Assembly: GCA_029204045.2 (NCBI GenBank) | Contig: CM055062.1 | Coordinates: forward strand, 3,173,048 to 3,237,047 | DNA from: Tillandsia leiboldiana | Taxonomy: Eukaryota > Streptophyta > Magnoliopsida > Poales > Bromeliaceae | Length of the DNA: 64,000 nucleotides | Direction of reading: 5' to 3' | In this document: positions 23,921-34,562 of the stretch, one piece after another | Layout: every line of letters begins with the position of its first letter | How positions within the stretch are numbered: the first letter of the stretch is position 1 | Position numbers and translations under genes: made by a program | The notes under the pieces: model-generated | Seen by the model: only the letters and a program-made list of their open reading frames with translations | The model's database searches: none | What the model was told of the DNA's origin: nothing

Positions 23921-26900
23921 TGTCACGCCCCGAGATTCGAAAAAGGGTCTAAATTTTTTTTTTTTTTCTTTAAATCAGAGTTCAAAACTTGTTTTCTCCA
24001 AGGCGTGAACAGACCGCCACACATATAGAAAAGTCTCTGTACCTCCAACAGAGTCTTCCCTATATGTGCTCGGCTAACAGGTACAGTCAATCAGAGTAGA
24101 TACAAGATAGCTATACTAAATAAGTTCTACTCTATTACAACCACAAGGTTCATACGTTAATACATCCAGTTCTCAAATGGAAATACAGTTGCAATGTTTT
24201 ACTAAATCAAAAGGGGTACATCCTACCAGGGATAAATCTACCACGCGTCCTCACATAGAACGTCCAAAGGTCCCCGCACCCTAAGGACCTGAAAAACAGT
24301 CACCCGAGGGTGTGAGACACACCGGAGTGTATCCCAGTGGGCACGACGGGCCGGGAAATAGCAAGCCGTACCTACTGGATACAATAATAAGCGGATAGCA
24401 AAAGTAGGATATACTGCAACTGAAAGGTATAATTCAATTATGTACCATTAATCATGGATTAATCAACAGAGCAGTGTAATCATATATAAAGCTGATTATG
24501 TTATAACTGATAATCTCACAAGTAGGAATGAATATATATGTTATAGCTGACAAGCAAGAAATAGTCATACTATCACTGATAATCTGGCGAGCAGAGAATG
24601 ATCATACTATAACTGATAATCTGACAAGCAGGACATGATCATGCTAAAACTGATAATCTGGCCAGCAGGAAATGATCAAACATAGATCAATAGAACAGGG
24701 TATGCATATATAACACAATCATACTATGCATGATAAATCTATAACAGATATGAAAATGCAGGAAATCAAACAAGCAGGAATATCAAGAAGGTGCATCAAA
24801 GGTAGTACCACGAATATACCCAATCAAATGCCACTGTTGGCCACAAGGGCCTCAGGCTAAACTGCCATGGAGCATAATGACCTCAGGCTAAACCACTATT
24901 GGTCATCGGGGCCTCAGGCCTAAAGCCACTCTTGGACACCCAGCAAGCTATCATAACCCCCACAGGGCTCACGGGTCAATCAGACCTCTCTACCGGTAAA
25001 GAACATCCTGACGGTGGCCAAACCGTCGGTGTGCGTGACTAAAAGCTGGCTCGACACCGCGATCATAATGCTGATGCTCAAACCATGGTCCATTGAACAT
25101 ATAGACGGCAAGAAGCCGAGGAAAATCCCCACCGGGATACAAGTATAACATGCCACATGCTGAAGTAGTATCTCCTATTCTAAATATGCAGTGAAGAATA
25201 GAGATAGGTATAGAACTATGCAAGTGACCAATCAAGCATGGCATGTGTCCAGGAAATGCATATCTACTGCTGAAGAAGCATGATATATCTCAACATGATA
25301 AACAAGCAACTGCTGTAATATAAGCATGATGTATAACTACTGCTGGAAATCAAGGCATAACAAAAGCTCATCTGTGGGATCAAGGCTATGCAGATGTAAG
25401 GATTTTGTGCTGATATGCAAGCAAGTAGTAAGAGCAGGTACAACTCAGTAGCAATCATAATGCTGAATCTCAATCCACGGTCAATAGACCGGACAGTCGG
25501 CGAGAAGCCGAGGAAATCCCCATCGGGATATCGATACTGATGCAAATCATGCCAAGTACTGAGACTAGAACTCCTATTCTAAACATGCAGTGAAGAATAG
25601 AGTATAACGAAAGGCTCATATGTATAATCAGGCAATATAGCTGAAATGACTGAATGCTGGAATGAAAGCATATAGTAAGGCTAAAGCATAGGTTCAGGGC
25701 TACACCAAGAACAGGGGTCCGACCTACCACGGCACCCAATAGGGCCGACCTGATAAAACGCGGACCGAAGATAACCCACCTGTATATAGGAGGAACAACG
25801 ACTCCACCAGAAGGCTCGTTGGTCGAAGTCAGACTGCAAAGACCTGGATCATGAATACTGATAAGGAAATGACCCACACATATCCAAAATCCACTAAATA
25901 AACCCTGTTTTGGCTCATTCTCTTAAACGGAGAATCATTTTTACGAGCCGTCACCTCCAGTAGATGACATTCGACTTGCTGAACGTCGTGCTCACCCATT
26001 TGGTCCAATGGTTGCCGAGAACAATGGCGGCGGAGCACGGCTAGGTTTCCGGCCATCTTTGCTCCCGCCGGCCAACCAGGCTGCATGGGGGCTCGGGCTT
26101 GTGTAGGGAGCATGCTAAGAGCCTCATTATGCTACTGCTAAGGGTCTCGGGTCTTGAGAACCATTGGTTAGGGTGCTCTTACCTTGGCCGGAGTTGGTGA
26201 AGAGGGAGGAAGCCGGTTCTTGGTTCCTTCTTCACGCACGGCCTCAGCAAGCTCCCAGAAACTCTCCACAGCCACAGAGGAACTCCTTAGGAACCTCAGA
26301 TCAACCTTTGATTGAAGTTGGTTCCATCTTCTTCATCCTCTCACTCTCTCTCCCGAGTTTTCTCTTGGGTTCTCTTTCCTTGGGGTGCTTTGCACCGGCC
26401 ACCACAGCTTCTGAGTTTATGCTGGTGGCACAGAGAATTGGTGGAGAAAGCTTGGGACCAACATTGGCTCTTTGAGTTCCCCCACAAGGTTTCCCAAGAA
26501 CCAAGCTTATTAATGGGTTTATTAACTTCCTTCTTTGACCACAACCCCGGGCTGCCCTTCCAACTTCCACAGCAGGATTCGTGGGCTCTTAAGGTCGGCA
26601 GAAGCCCATCATCAAAGCCCCAAAGGCTTTGGCCCAAGTTATTTGAAGAAAAAGCGATAATTTGACACTTTTCGCGCATTCCGAGACAACCTGATCGTCG
26701 AACTGCGAAACAGACTTCGCCACGACGTCCGGCTCGTCGAGACCTATCAAGTAGTGTATTCATTTGCTTGATTTGGTGCTCGAATAAAATCTCGGGCCAT
26801 CTAGTTCGGTAAAGTGCGGTACATTGCACGCACTCCGATGCACCCGGGTCGCCAAACGCGAAATCCGTCAATGCTATTGTGCTCAGAACGTCAAAATTAG

Positions 26901-27235
26901 CTAGGTTCGACTACTCATACCCCTATGTCAGGGTTCCAGACAGTGAACGGCCGATGATGGTCGAAAGGCCATTAAAAATAGAGGTTACTATTCACAACTT
27001 AAGTTGTGGGGCCCGCGGTTTCTTTGTTGATTTCTGGAAGATCCGACCGTTGGATCGTCGACAAGTGAATATGAATCTTTCATGTTTCGACGAGACGGTC
27101 GCAATGGTAAGCTTGGATTTTCGAGATTAGACCCCGATCAAAAAGCGATATTTTTGGGGCTTTATTTATTACTTTCTGCTATTAATTAATCCAGAATTTA
27201 TTTAAACCTTTTTTTTAAAATTCACGGTTACTACA
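23921..27235 (-). repeat. Element B 3' LTR
   Basis: It runs from TGTCACGCCCCGAGATT to GGTTACTACA. It contains a sense donor-like CAAG|GTAAGAG near 26178-26185, as A and C have in theirs, but I see no convincing TATA box. Frames of up to 176 codons (26164-26871) occur on both strands and look like chance. Confidence 0.92.
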
Positions 27236-27273
27236 TCACCCACCACTTATAAAAAGTTTCGTCCCCGAAACTT
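27236..27273 (-). promoter_or_regulatory. B polypurine-like tract and 3' hairpin
   Basis: Sense ATAAGTGGTGGGTGA adjoins the 3' LTR. At 27254-27273 lies the same perfect hairpin as in A (AAGTTTCG-GGGA-CGAAACTT), kept although the rest of pol is nearly gone. Confidence 0.7.
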
Positions 27274-27284
27274 GATTATAATTA

Positions 27285-27496
27285 TGATTCAAATAAAAAG
27301 GGAAAGCGTTCTAACATTTCAGATTCACGCTCCCAAGTGGCCTCGCGTTCTTCATGATTTTCCCGCTGTACCTTTACATAGGAAATTGTTCTGCTACGCA
27401 GTTTCTTCTCATCGCATGCCAGGATCCGTAATGGAGCTTCGTCGTAGCTCAGATCCTCTCGTAGTGGGACAGAGGTGGGGCTGATGACATGTGACT
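27285..27496 (-). pseudogene. pol: B pol remnant: chromodomain-like C-terminus
   Basis: About 70 codons align with the last part of A's integrase: SHVISPT, LREDLSYDEAPL, DEKKLRSR, and EREATWERES can be read on the minus strand. Everything upstream in pol is missing. It shows that B derives from a chromovirus close to A. Confidence 0.8.
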
Positions 27497-28620
27497 ACAA
27501 GGATAATCTATTCTCCACGTATGTATACCGTCGGATACCTAATCAAAGTCCAATACAGTCTAGAATATCAGCACCCAGATTACATCACCGTTGCCCAGAG
27601 AGCAACCTCGTAAACTAACATACTGGCCAATACACAAGCAGACCCAATCATAATATTTCCCTTACAGGGTAGAGTATTTCATCCGCTCTTTCGACAGTAC
27701 GTTGTCTGCAGCCAACGTGCTTATCAAAAGAAAGGTGAAATACCAAGATCTGTCACCAATCTCACATTGGAGACATGACTCCCACCGGAGTCCAACAGAA
27801 GGTATCACACATTCCTCACAACACGAATCTGTATGCCGATATAATAATCCTATATCGACTGTTACTACCACCATGTGGTCACGAGTGCCATCATGGCCAC
27901 TCACAATAATCTAGAACCATGTTTCAGTGTTCACCAATACCTTGAATTAATTACTTCTTGCTAACACAGATCTAGCGACACCTGTCGCAACTCAACACCA
28001 ACGGGATGATCATAATCCCTCAAGCAAGTTCACTCGCATTGTGTGAAACAACCCCAATTTGTATCCATTTAGGATTAATATCGGATCCTCAAGCTATCAA
28101 CATCACATCAGACTCTCTAGTCATAGTGCACCACCAATACTACCTCACCAAGGTAGCAGCCACAACGGCTACAATTGTTGAATACTTATAGGAGAATCTA
28201 AGGCGGTCCATGAAATTCGTGCAAAAGGTGGGACCTGACTACAACACCAACCCAATCAGGGTTACTATTTGGCCATAGGCCACCAAAACTAATTGATATA
28301 ACAGCCATGACAGCGCTAGCACGCTCACTATCACACCCACCTCTATCGGAATAATCTTGAATTCCGGGTTACTTTCACTGAACAGGCTTAGTTCATAACT
28401 CGACAAAAGCTTGTATTTATAAAGTGTCATCAGAATCACTTCCTTCACAGCAAAAGAATTGCTAAACTCATAGTCGTCCCGATAGCTGTAATCGGGGAAT
28501 CAACAACAATAGCAGCCACCGGTGTAGTTCCGGGAATCATGGTTGTGACAAAGTCACATATCATGTGGCGCGGAGGCTACCGGAGGCTCAACAACACCTC
28601 AAAGTACCTGGGCTAGTGGT
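27497..28620. other. B interior of unknown origin
   Basis: I cannot assign this 1.1 kb. It lacks long frames (best about 80 codons) and recognisable domains. A short piece, ACGTTGTCTGCAGCCAACGT (27699-27718), resembles part of C's leader (about 14455-14471). It may be filler DNA or the remains of a spacer. Confidence 0.5.
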
Positions 28621-28900
28621 GGGACTGGTGCAAAAATAGCAGTCATCTGCTGCTGTGCCATCTGCTGAACTAACCCAACAAAAGTGGTGAGCTAACTCTC
28701 AAACCACTGCGAATGATCCGAGCCCTCTGGCTCCACTGAAACATCTCGCCCTCGACCCGTATCACGATCGCGGCCAACACTGCACCCACTATCACCACCA
28801 AGCCCAGAGCGCGTGCGAACACCGCTCGTAGCCACAACAACAAGGTTAGGAAACAACTCGTTTGTAAATAATTCACCTGAGTTCCTAACCACAAGACAAC
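28621..28900 (-). pseudogene. gag: B gag N-terminal remnant
   Basis: The minus strand reads an Arg/Gly/Asp-rich start followed by VQQMAQQQ-like sequence, in the same layout as A's gag N-terminus (Arg/Gly-rich, then LAGMFQQFMQQQ). The ATG of A is ACG here and the acceptor before it is degraded. The remainder of gag is gone. Confidence 0.6.
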
Positions 28901-28905
28901 ACCCC

Positions 28906-28986
28906 GCGCTCTCACGTCAGACTCAAGTCATCCTAGGGTTTATCCTAACCCAAACCTAGGTACCGTGTACCTATTCTCTGATACCA
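28906..28986 (-). promoter_or_regulatory. B leader block and primer binding site
   Basis: The primer site at 28976-28986 is sense TGGTATCAGAG. The block 28906-28940 matches A's leader closely, and the foldable GGTAC-ACG-GTACC next to the primer site is kept. Confidence 0.8.
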
Positions 28987-29869
28987 TCTAATCTGTCACG
29001 CCCCGAGATTCGAAAAAGGGTCTAAATTTTTTTTTTTTCTTTAAATTAGAGTTCAAAACTTGTTTTCTCCAAGGCGTGAACAGACCGCCACACATATAGA
29101 AAAGTCTCTGTACCTCCAACAGAGTCTTCCCTATATGTGCTCGGCTAACAGATACAGTCAATCAGAGTAGATACAAGATAGCTATACTAAATAAGTTCTA
29201 CTCTATTACAACCACAAGGTTCATACGTTAATACATCCAGTTCTCAAATGGAAATACAGTTGCAATGTTTTACTAAATCAAAAGGGGTACATCCTACCAG
29301 GGATAAATCTACCACGCGTCCTCACATAGAACGTCCAAAGGTCCCCGCACCCGAAGGACCTGAAAAACAGTCACCCGAGGGTGTGAGACACACCAGAGTG
29401 TATCCCAGTGGGCACGACGGGCCGGGAAATAGCAAGCCGTACCTACTGGATACAATAATAAGCGGATAGCAAAAGTAGGATATACTGCAACTGAAAGGTA
29501 TAATTCAATTATGTACCATTAATCATGGATTAATCAACAGAGCAGTGTAATCATATATAAAGCTGATCATGTTATAACTGATAATCTCACAAGTAGGAAT
29601 GAATATATATGTTATAGCTGACAAGCAAGAAATAGTCATACTTGTTACGGAATTTGAGTTGGCGTAGTTTCGTGAAATGTTCAAGTCTTGAAGATTGAAG
29701 GTGAAGAAAGTTGGATCATTTAACTCAATCTCAAGAAAGAAGAATTCAAAAGGATCAGGTATGTTTAACTAAAGATTATTGGTGATCCAAATACTTCTTG
29801 TAGTGTAGAAACACCTGGAAGAGTTTTTAATTGCATAAAAATCAAAAACTGGTGTTCGGACATGTTCAG

Positions 29870-30090
29870 GATCCGGATCAGAGCCAGCAATCCGGATCCC
29901 GAAGGTTGTTGTTTCATACATTACTTCAATCCGGATCGCAGCATCTCACGATTCGGATCCCGAACGTTGAGTTTTCTGAATTGTATGAACGATCCGGATC
30001 AGGCATTCCGATCCGGATCCCGAACGATTGTTTTTCTGGAAACCGTCTTTCTTGCTTCTGCAATCCGGATCGCCCAAATCCGATCCGGAT
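29870..30090 (+). promoter_or_regulatory. U3 palindrome cluster (ATCCGGAT) of D
   Basis: Eight copies of ATCCGGAT or a one-base variant, often extended to GATCCGGATC, lie within 220 bp just upstream of the TATA box. Sirevirus LTRs are known for palindrome clusters in this position. They could be binding sites for a dimeric factor (inference). Confidence 0.8.
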
Positions 30091-30157
30091 CGCCGTCCGT
30101 AAAAATTCCAGAAATGTTAGGTTTTTGATTCTTATCTCCTTCCAAATGTTTCTAACC

Positions 30158-30166
30158 TATAAATAG
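30158..30166 (+). promoter_or_regulatory. D TATA box
   Basis: TATAAATAG preceded by ACC; transcription is expected near 30190. The same box is at about 39598 in the 3' LTR. Confidence 0.8.
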
Positions 30167-30458
30167 ACCCTATGACTCTTTTTCTAGGGCAATCCAAATG
30201 AGGCCGATAAAAGGAATATAGCCGTCATATTCATATATCATTTTATACGGCCTAAGATCCACATATAGAGAAGAAAGGAAATCATTAGAGAATACTCTAT
30301 GTTTCTTCATCTATATTGATTAGTTTGATTCTAGGCTTTCATACTCACATCTTGAGTTGAATCAAACTAATGAATACTTAGATGGTATTTCCGATCTATC
30401 TTTGATCTAAGTATTCGGCGGATCATCACCACCCAAAAACAACGATTTCCCCAAAATC

Positions 30459-30640
30459 GGCGCGTGGATTCGCGTGTCCTTGTGGATTCAAGGTTCAACC
30501 GCTCTCGTGGATTCGGAGCGAGGCACGTTCGTGGATTCGAAGGGTGCTATTGGGTGAAGACCGTGGATTCGGTCGGACGTCGTGGATTCGACGTTGGACG
30601 CCGTGGATTCGGCGTTGGGCGCAGATTGTGGATTCGAGAA
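30459..30640 (+). repeat. Array of eight constant-loop hairpins in D's R/U5
   Basis: GTGGATTC (once GTGGATTCA-type) occurs eight times in about 170 bp. Each copy is flanked by complementary arms that differ between copies: CGCG/CGCG, CCTTG/CAAGG, GCTC(T)CG/CGGAGC, TTCG/CGAA inside GCAC/GTGC, GACCG/CGGTC, ACGTCG/CGACGT, ACGCCG/CGGCGT, and a weak last one. The loop TGGATT never changes. Repeated at 39899-40080 in the 3' LTR. Confidence 0.85.
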
Positions 30641-30940
30641 GCGTCGTGGAGCGAGCGGAGAAGATCCTCTAGGAGCGTATGGAAAAGGTTGAGTCGTAAG
30701 TGTGTACGGCAAATCACCTTGTACGTGTTTTAATTCTAGTGGATTTCTGCCGTGTTATCGGTCCCGTGGTTTTTTACTCCAGTTTGGAGTTTTTCCACGT
30801 AAAAATCTTGCGTGTTATTTTTATTTCCGCATTGGGTTTTTATCGCAACGATTTTTGAGTGTTTATACGTTTACACCTATTCACCCCCCTCTAGGTGTTT
30901 CTTCTCCTATTTAGATCTATATTACATTTAACCCAACAAG

Positions 30941-30951
30941 TGGTATCAGAG
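30941..30951 (+). promoter_or_regulatory. D primer binding site
   Basis: TGGTATCAGAG, two bases after the 5' LTR, complementary to initiator methionine tRNA. The gag ATG follows 20 bases later, so unlike A and C there is almost no leader after it. Confidence 0.9.
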
Positions 30952-30971
30952 AGGGAATAGGGTTGTGAACA

Positions 30972-31748
30972 ATGGTTGAAGGTGGAAACATCAATCGACC
31001 CCCTTTCTTTGATGGAACAAATTATGCGTACTGGAAAGTACGGATGAAAGCCTTTTTAATTTCCATCGACGAAAGGGTGTGGCAATCAATTGAATTAGGA
31101 TGGTCTAATCCAACTGAAATTATCTCTGATGTTCGCACCTTAAAACCTAGGTCGAAATGGACCAAGGAAGAGTTAGATTCTTCTTCTTGCAATGGCAAGG
31201 GAATTAATGCTATTTTTAATGCCTTATCTCAAACTGAATTCTCTCGCGTCTCGGCATGTGAGACTGCGAAAGAAATCTGGGATGTTCTTCAGGTTACACA
31301 TGAGGGAACTAACCTCGTGAAGATTCAGAAACTGCAAATGCTTACGAGCAAGTTTGACTCTATCTTGATGGCAGAAAATGAATCTTTCACGGACTACTAT
31401 ACACGATTGCAAGATATCGTAAACTCATGTGCTAACCTGGGAGAGAAGATTCCAGAATTTAAGGTTGTAAGAAAGATCTTAAGAACTCTTCCTGAACGAT
31501 TTCGCCCAAAGGTTACAGCCATTGAAACTATTAAACACCCGGACGAAATGCGTGTAGAAGAATTAGTTGGTTCATTACAAACATATGAAATGACATTTAC
31601 TACTAACAATTCTTCTGGAAAAGCATCCTCTTCTAAGTCTTCAGGTTATGCGTTGAAAACAACTAAGGAGAAGACGCGGATACATCCTCCTCAGACGATG
31701 ACGAGAACCTTTCTATGGAGGAATTTGAGAAGCAGCTCGCTCTCTTGA
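30972..31748 (+). pseudogene. gag: D gag, N-terminal part
   Basis: The start ATG follows the primer site closely. The N-terminus (PFFDGTNYAYWKVRMKAFL) and the helical domain (AKEIWDVLQVTHEGT, LTSKFDSILMAENESFTDYY, RKILRTLPERFRPKV) are the classic copia gag capsid (UBN2/DUF4219 type). The reading frame is lost near 31674, where one base seems missing in a GAAG-AC stretch; downstream of it the true frame is that of 31715-33031, and the last 20 or so residues here are out of frame. Confidence 0.92.
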
Positions 31749-33031
31749 CAAGAAAGTTTCGCCGCAACTTTCGAAGGGATAATTCAAGTAAATCTCCATC
31801 CTTCGGAAAGTCGAACAAAGGCAAGGGTACTTCAAGTTACAAGTCAAGAAAGCAAGAGAACTTCTCAAAGGATAAGAAAAGTTCAGAGGGACAACTACAA
31901 TGCTTCAAATGTCGAGGCTACGACCACATTGCAACGAAGTGTCCCAACAAGTATCCGGCAAAGAAGAAGGCGATGCAAGTCGTCACTTGGGATGACAACT
32001 CAACGTCAAATGAGTCGTCTTCAAGTGATGAAGAAAAGAGCACCACGACATTCCACGCGTCCACATCTTCACCCTTCATGTGCTTTATGGCAAGTACGTC
32101 CGAGTCATTGTCCAACTCCACTGTTGAAAAGATTGCAACGGACAATGAATCGGATGATTCGGAAGGTGAAGATTTTGCTCTAGCCTACCACAGACTTTTG
32201 AGGGATTCAAAGAAAGTGGCTAAGAAAAACAAGAGTTTGAGAGGGAGAGTGCATGATCTCGAAGAAGAAGCAAAAAGGGTAACTTCTCTCTCAAACGCTC
32301 TTGAAGTGGAAAGGGAAAATCTGATAAAAGTAAATGTTTTCCTTCAAGAGTCCAATGAGCTTTTTGAGAAGGAACATACAAAACTGGTGGATAAAGCGGA
32401 TCACTTCTCAAAGCTCTACAACGAGGCTCGACAGGATAACCTGGAAATGACAAAGACCATTTTCCAACTCAAGGATGACTTGCAGCGATTCTCTTCAGGA
32501 AGGAGTAAGTTGGATAGGCTTCTTGGTCTTGGTCAATCAAATCGGTTCGGCCTCGGGTACACTCAAACTGGAAACAGTCCAAGTTCGAGTGGGACAGTTT
32601 TTGTGCCTCAGTCGGTATCTCCTCCTCCGACACCGGAATTCAAGACAAACAACGACAACAAACCTACTTCATCCTCTTTGGGATCGTCAAGATCTAAGGT
32701 ATGTTTTCGTTGTGGTGTTTCAGGGCACATAAGAAGATATTACAAGACGGGAGTCAAACGTTCACCTCAAACACCTCTTGCAATGACTACCACAAAGGTG
32801 ATTCCTCGGAAATCAATTGCAAATCAATTGAAGGAAAAGAACCTTGGTAGTTTACTGCGCAAGACGACTTCATCAAGGAGCAGCAATCGTTTTAACAAGA
32901 CGCTTTCACCTAGGCATTTAACTTCACTACCATTACCGACGCATTCCAAAAAGGTTTGGGTGCGCAAAGGTGAAATCTTCCCTTGTCTTGTTACCAATGT
33001 TTCCTTGCATGCATATGATAGTTCGTCTTAG
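31677..33031 (+). pseudogene. gag-pol: D gag, C-terminal part, to protease start
   Basis: The frame resumes gag with MEEFEKQLALLTRKF, then a zinc knuckle CFKCRGYDHIATKC, a Ser/Asp/Glu-rich stretch, a long coiled coil (about 32200-32500, KKNKSLRGRVHDLEEE to FQLKDDLQRF), and a second knuckle CFRCGVSGHIRRYY whose last Cys is Tyr. Long coiled-coil gags are usual in Sireviruses. It ends at TAG 33029-33031 just before YLDSGCSRHM, where relatives have Trp (TGG). Confidence 0.88.
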
Positions 33032-33889
33032 TATCTGGATAGCGGGTGTTCCCGTCACATGACCGGTGACAAAAATAGTTTTCAAAATCTTGAGAAAATC
33101 TCCGGAGGACTCGTTGTTTTCGGAGACGGTCGATCTTCCAAAATTGTTGGAAAAGGAACAGTAGCTATTCCAGATGGCCCGGTTCTAAATAATGTGTTAT
33201 TTGTTGATGGTCTTAAGACTAACCTCATAAGCATAAGTCAACTTTGCGACAATGGTTTTTCAGTTAACTTTTCATCTGTTGAATGTGTTGTAACTGATAA
33301 GGACCATGTCTTCTTTTTAAAAGGGGTTAGATCTGAAAACAATTGCTATGTTGTTCCTAATAAATTTTCTGAAAAATGTAACCTAGTTTCTTTAGATAAT
33401 GAAACTCTTTGGCATGAAAGGCTAGGTCACATAAATTTTAAGGAACTTGCTGGAATTTCAAACAAGGACGTGGTCAAGGGGGTTCCAAAACTTTTATTTA
33501 AACAAAACATTGTGTGTGGTGGTTGCCAAAAGGGAAAACAGTCTAGGACTGCACACAAGAACTTGAACCACGTTGGTACAAAACGGCCTTTGGAACTTTT
33601 ACACATGGATTTAATGGGGCCAACTCGTCAACCATCTTTGGGAGGTAAATGGTATATTTTCTTGATGATTGATGATTTCTCTCGATATTCTTGGGTAGCA
33701 TTTTTAAAAGAGAAAGCTGATACGTTTGACTCTTTTCATGAGATTTGCCATCGTATTATGATTGAAAAGAATGAAAAGATCATTCGTGTTAGGAGTGATA
33801 GAGGTGGAGAATTCATAAATTCCAAATTCATTGATTTTTGCACTTCCAACGGCATAAAACATGAATTCTCAGCACCCTATACACCTTAG
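33032..33889 (+). pseudogene. pol: D protease and integrase N-terminal/core
   Basis: The protease active site DSGCSRHMTG is at the very start, followed by the gag-pre-integrase zinc finger region (LWHERLGHINF, CGGCQKGKQSR) and the integrase core with HMDLMGP (first Asp) and RSDRGGEF (second Asp). The frame stops at TAG 33887-33889, where relatives have a Gln in PYTPQQNGVVER; a CAG to TAG change explains it. Confidence 0.92.
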
Positions 33890-34562
33890 CAGAATGGTGT
33901 TGTTGAGCGCAAAAACAGGGTTGTTCAAGAGATGGCGCGTGTGATGCTTCATAGCCGGAATTTATTGCTACATTTTTGGGCTGAAGCTGTGAACACCGCT
34001 GTCTATGTCATTAATCGAGTGTATTTGCGCCCAGAAACTTTAAATACACCATATGAGCTGTGGTTTAGTAGAAAACCGAATATCAAATACTTTCGTATCT
34101 TCGGGAGTCGATGTTACATTTTACGTGACCGTGAAAATCTTGGAAAGTTTGACTCTCGAAGTGACGAAGGGATCTTTTTGGGTTATTCTACAAATAGCAG
34201 AGCATATCGAGTATTTAACATCGAATCTAAAACGATTGTAGAATCTATAAATGTTAAAGTAGATGAAGCTTTTCACTTTGCATCTGAAAAATCTACCCTC
34301 GATATCTCTCTAGATGATGATTCACCTGCCATTGCATCTTCTCATAATAATACTTCCAATATTAATGATGCATCTAATGGCTCTTCAAGTTTATCTGATG
34401 TGCAGGAATCATCTCATATACCTCCGAGTACTCCGTTTCAACAAACGCTACGAATCTCCAAGGATCATCCTGAATCAAACATCATTGGAGATCCACAAGA
34501 AGGAGTTAGAACTCGGAGGCAGTTGGTTTGTGGATTCGCTTGCTACGTATCTTTAATCGAGA
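33890..34562 (+). pseudogene. pol: D integrase C-terminal part
   Basis: After the TAG the same frame goes on with QNGVVERKNR (catalytic Glu), FWAEAVNTAVYVINR and IFGSRCYILRDRENLGKFDSRS, typical of copia integrase, then a Ser/Asp-rich linker to RT. Near 34560 the frame shifts: after LIE the RT frame (EPKNIDEAL) is offset, consistent with a one-base loss or two-base gain. Confidence 0.88.

Larger units (their letters stand above)
29643..30938 (+). repeat. Element D 5' LTR
   Basis: It begins TGTTACGGAATTTGAG and ends TTTAACCCAACA. U3 holds a cluster of ATCCGGAT palindromes (29870-30090), then TATAAATAG at 30158-30166. R/U5 holds an array of eight GTGGATTC hairpins (30459-30640) and CACCCCCCTCTAGGTG near its end. 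Confidence 0.95.

Noticed and set aside
26164..26871. Frames of 103-176 codons in B's LTR (and 42113-42683)
   Set aside because: Both strands are open, no domain is seen, and it lies wholly within the LTR; kept only as LTR sequence.
30463..30650. CRISPR-like regular repeats (GTGGATTC)
   Set aside because: The repeats are eight bases, spacing is irregular, the genome is a plant, and the arms pair, which points to hairpins.
30941..30951. tRNA gene
   Set aside because: TGGTATCAGAG is the primer site, complementary to the tRNA end only; no tRNA body is present.
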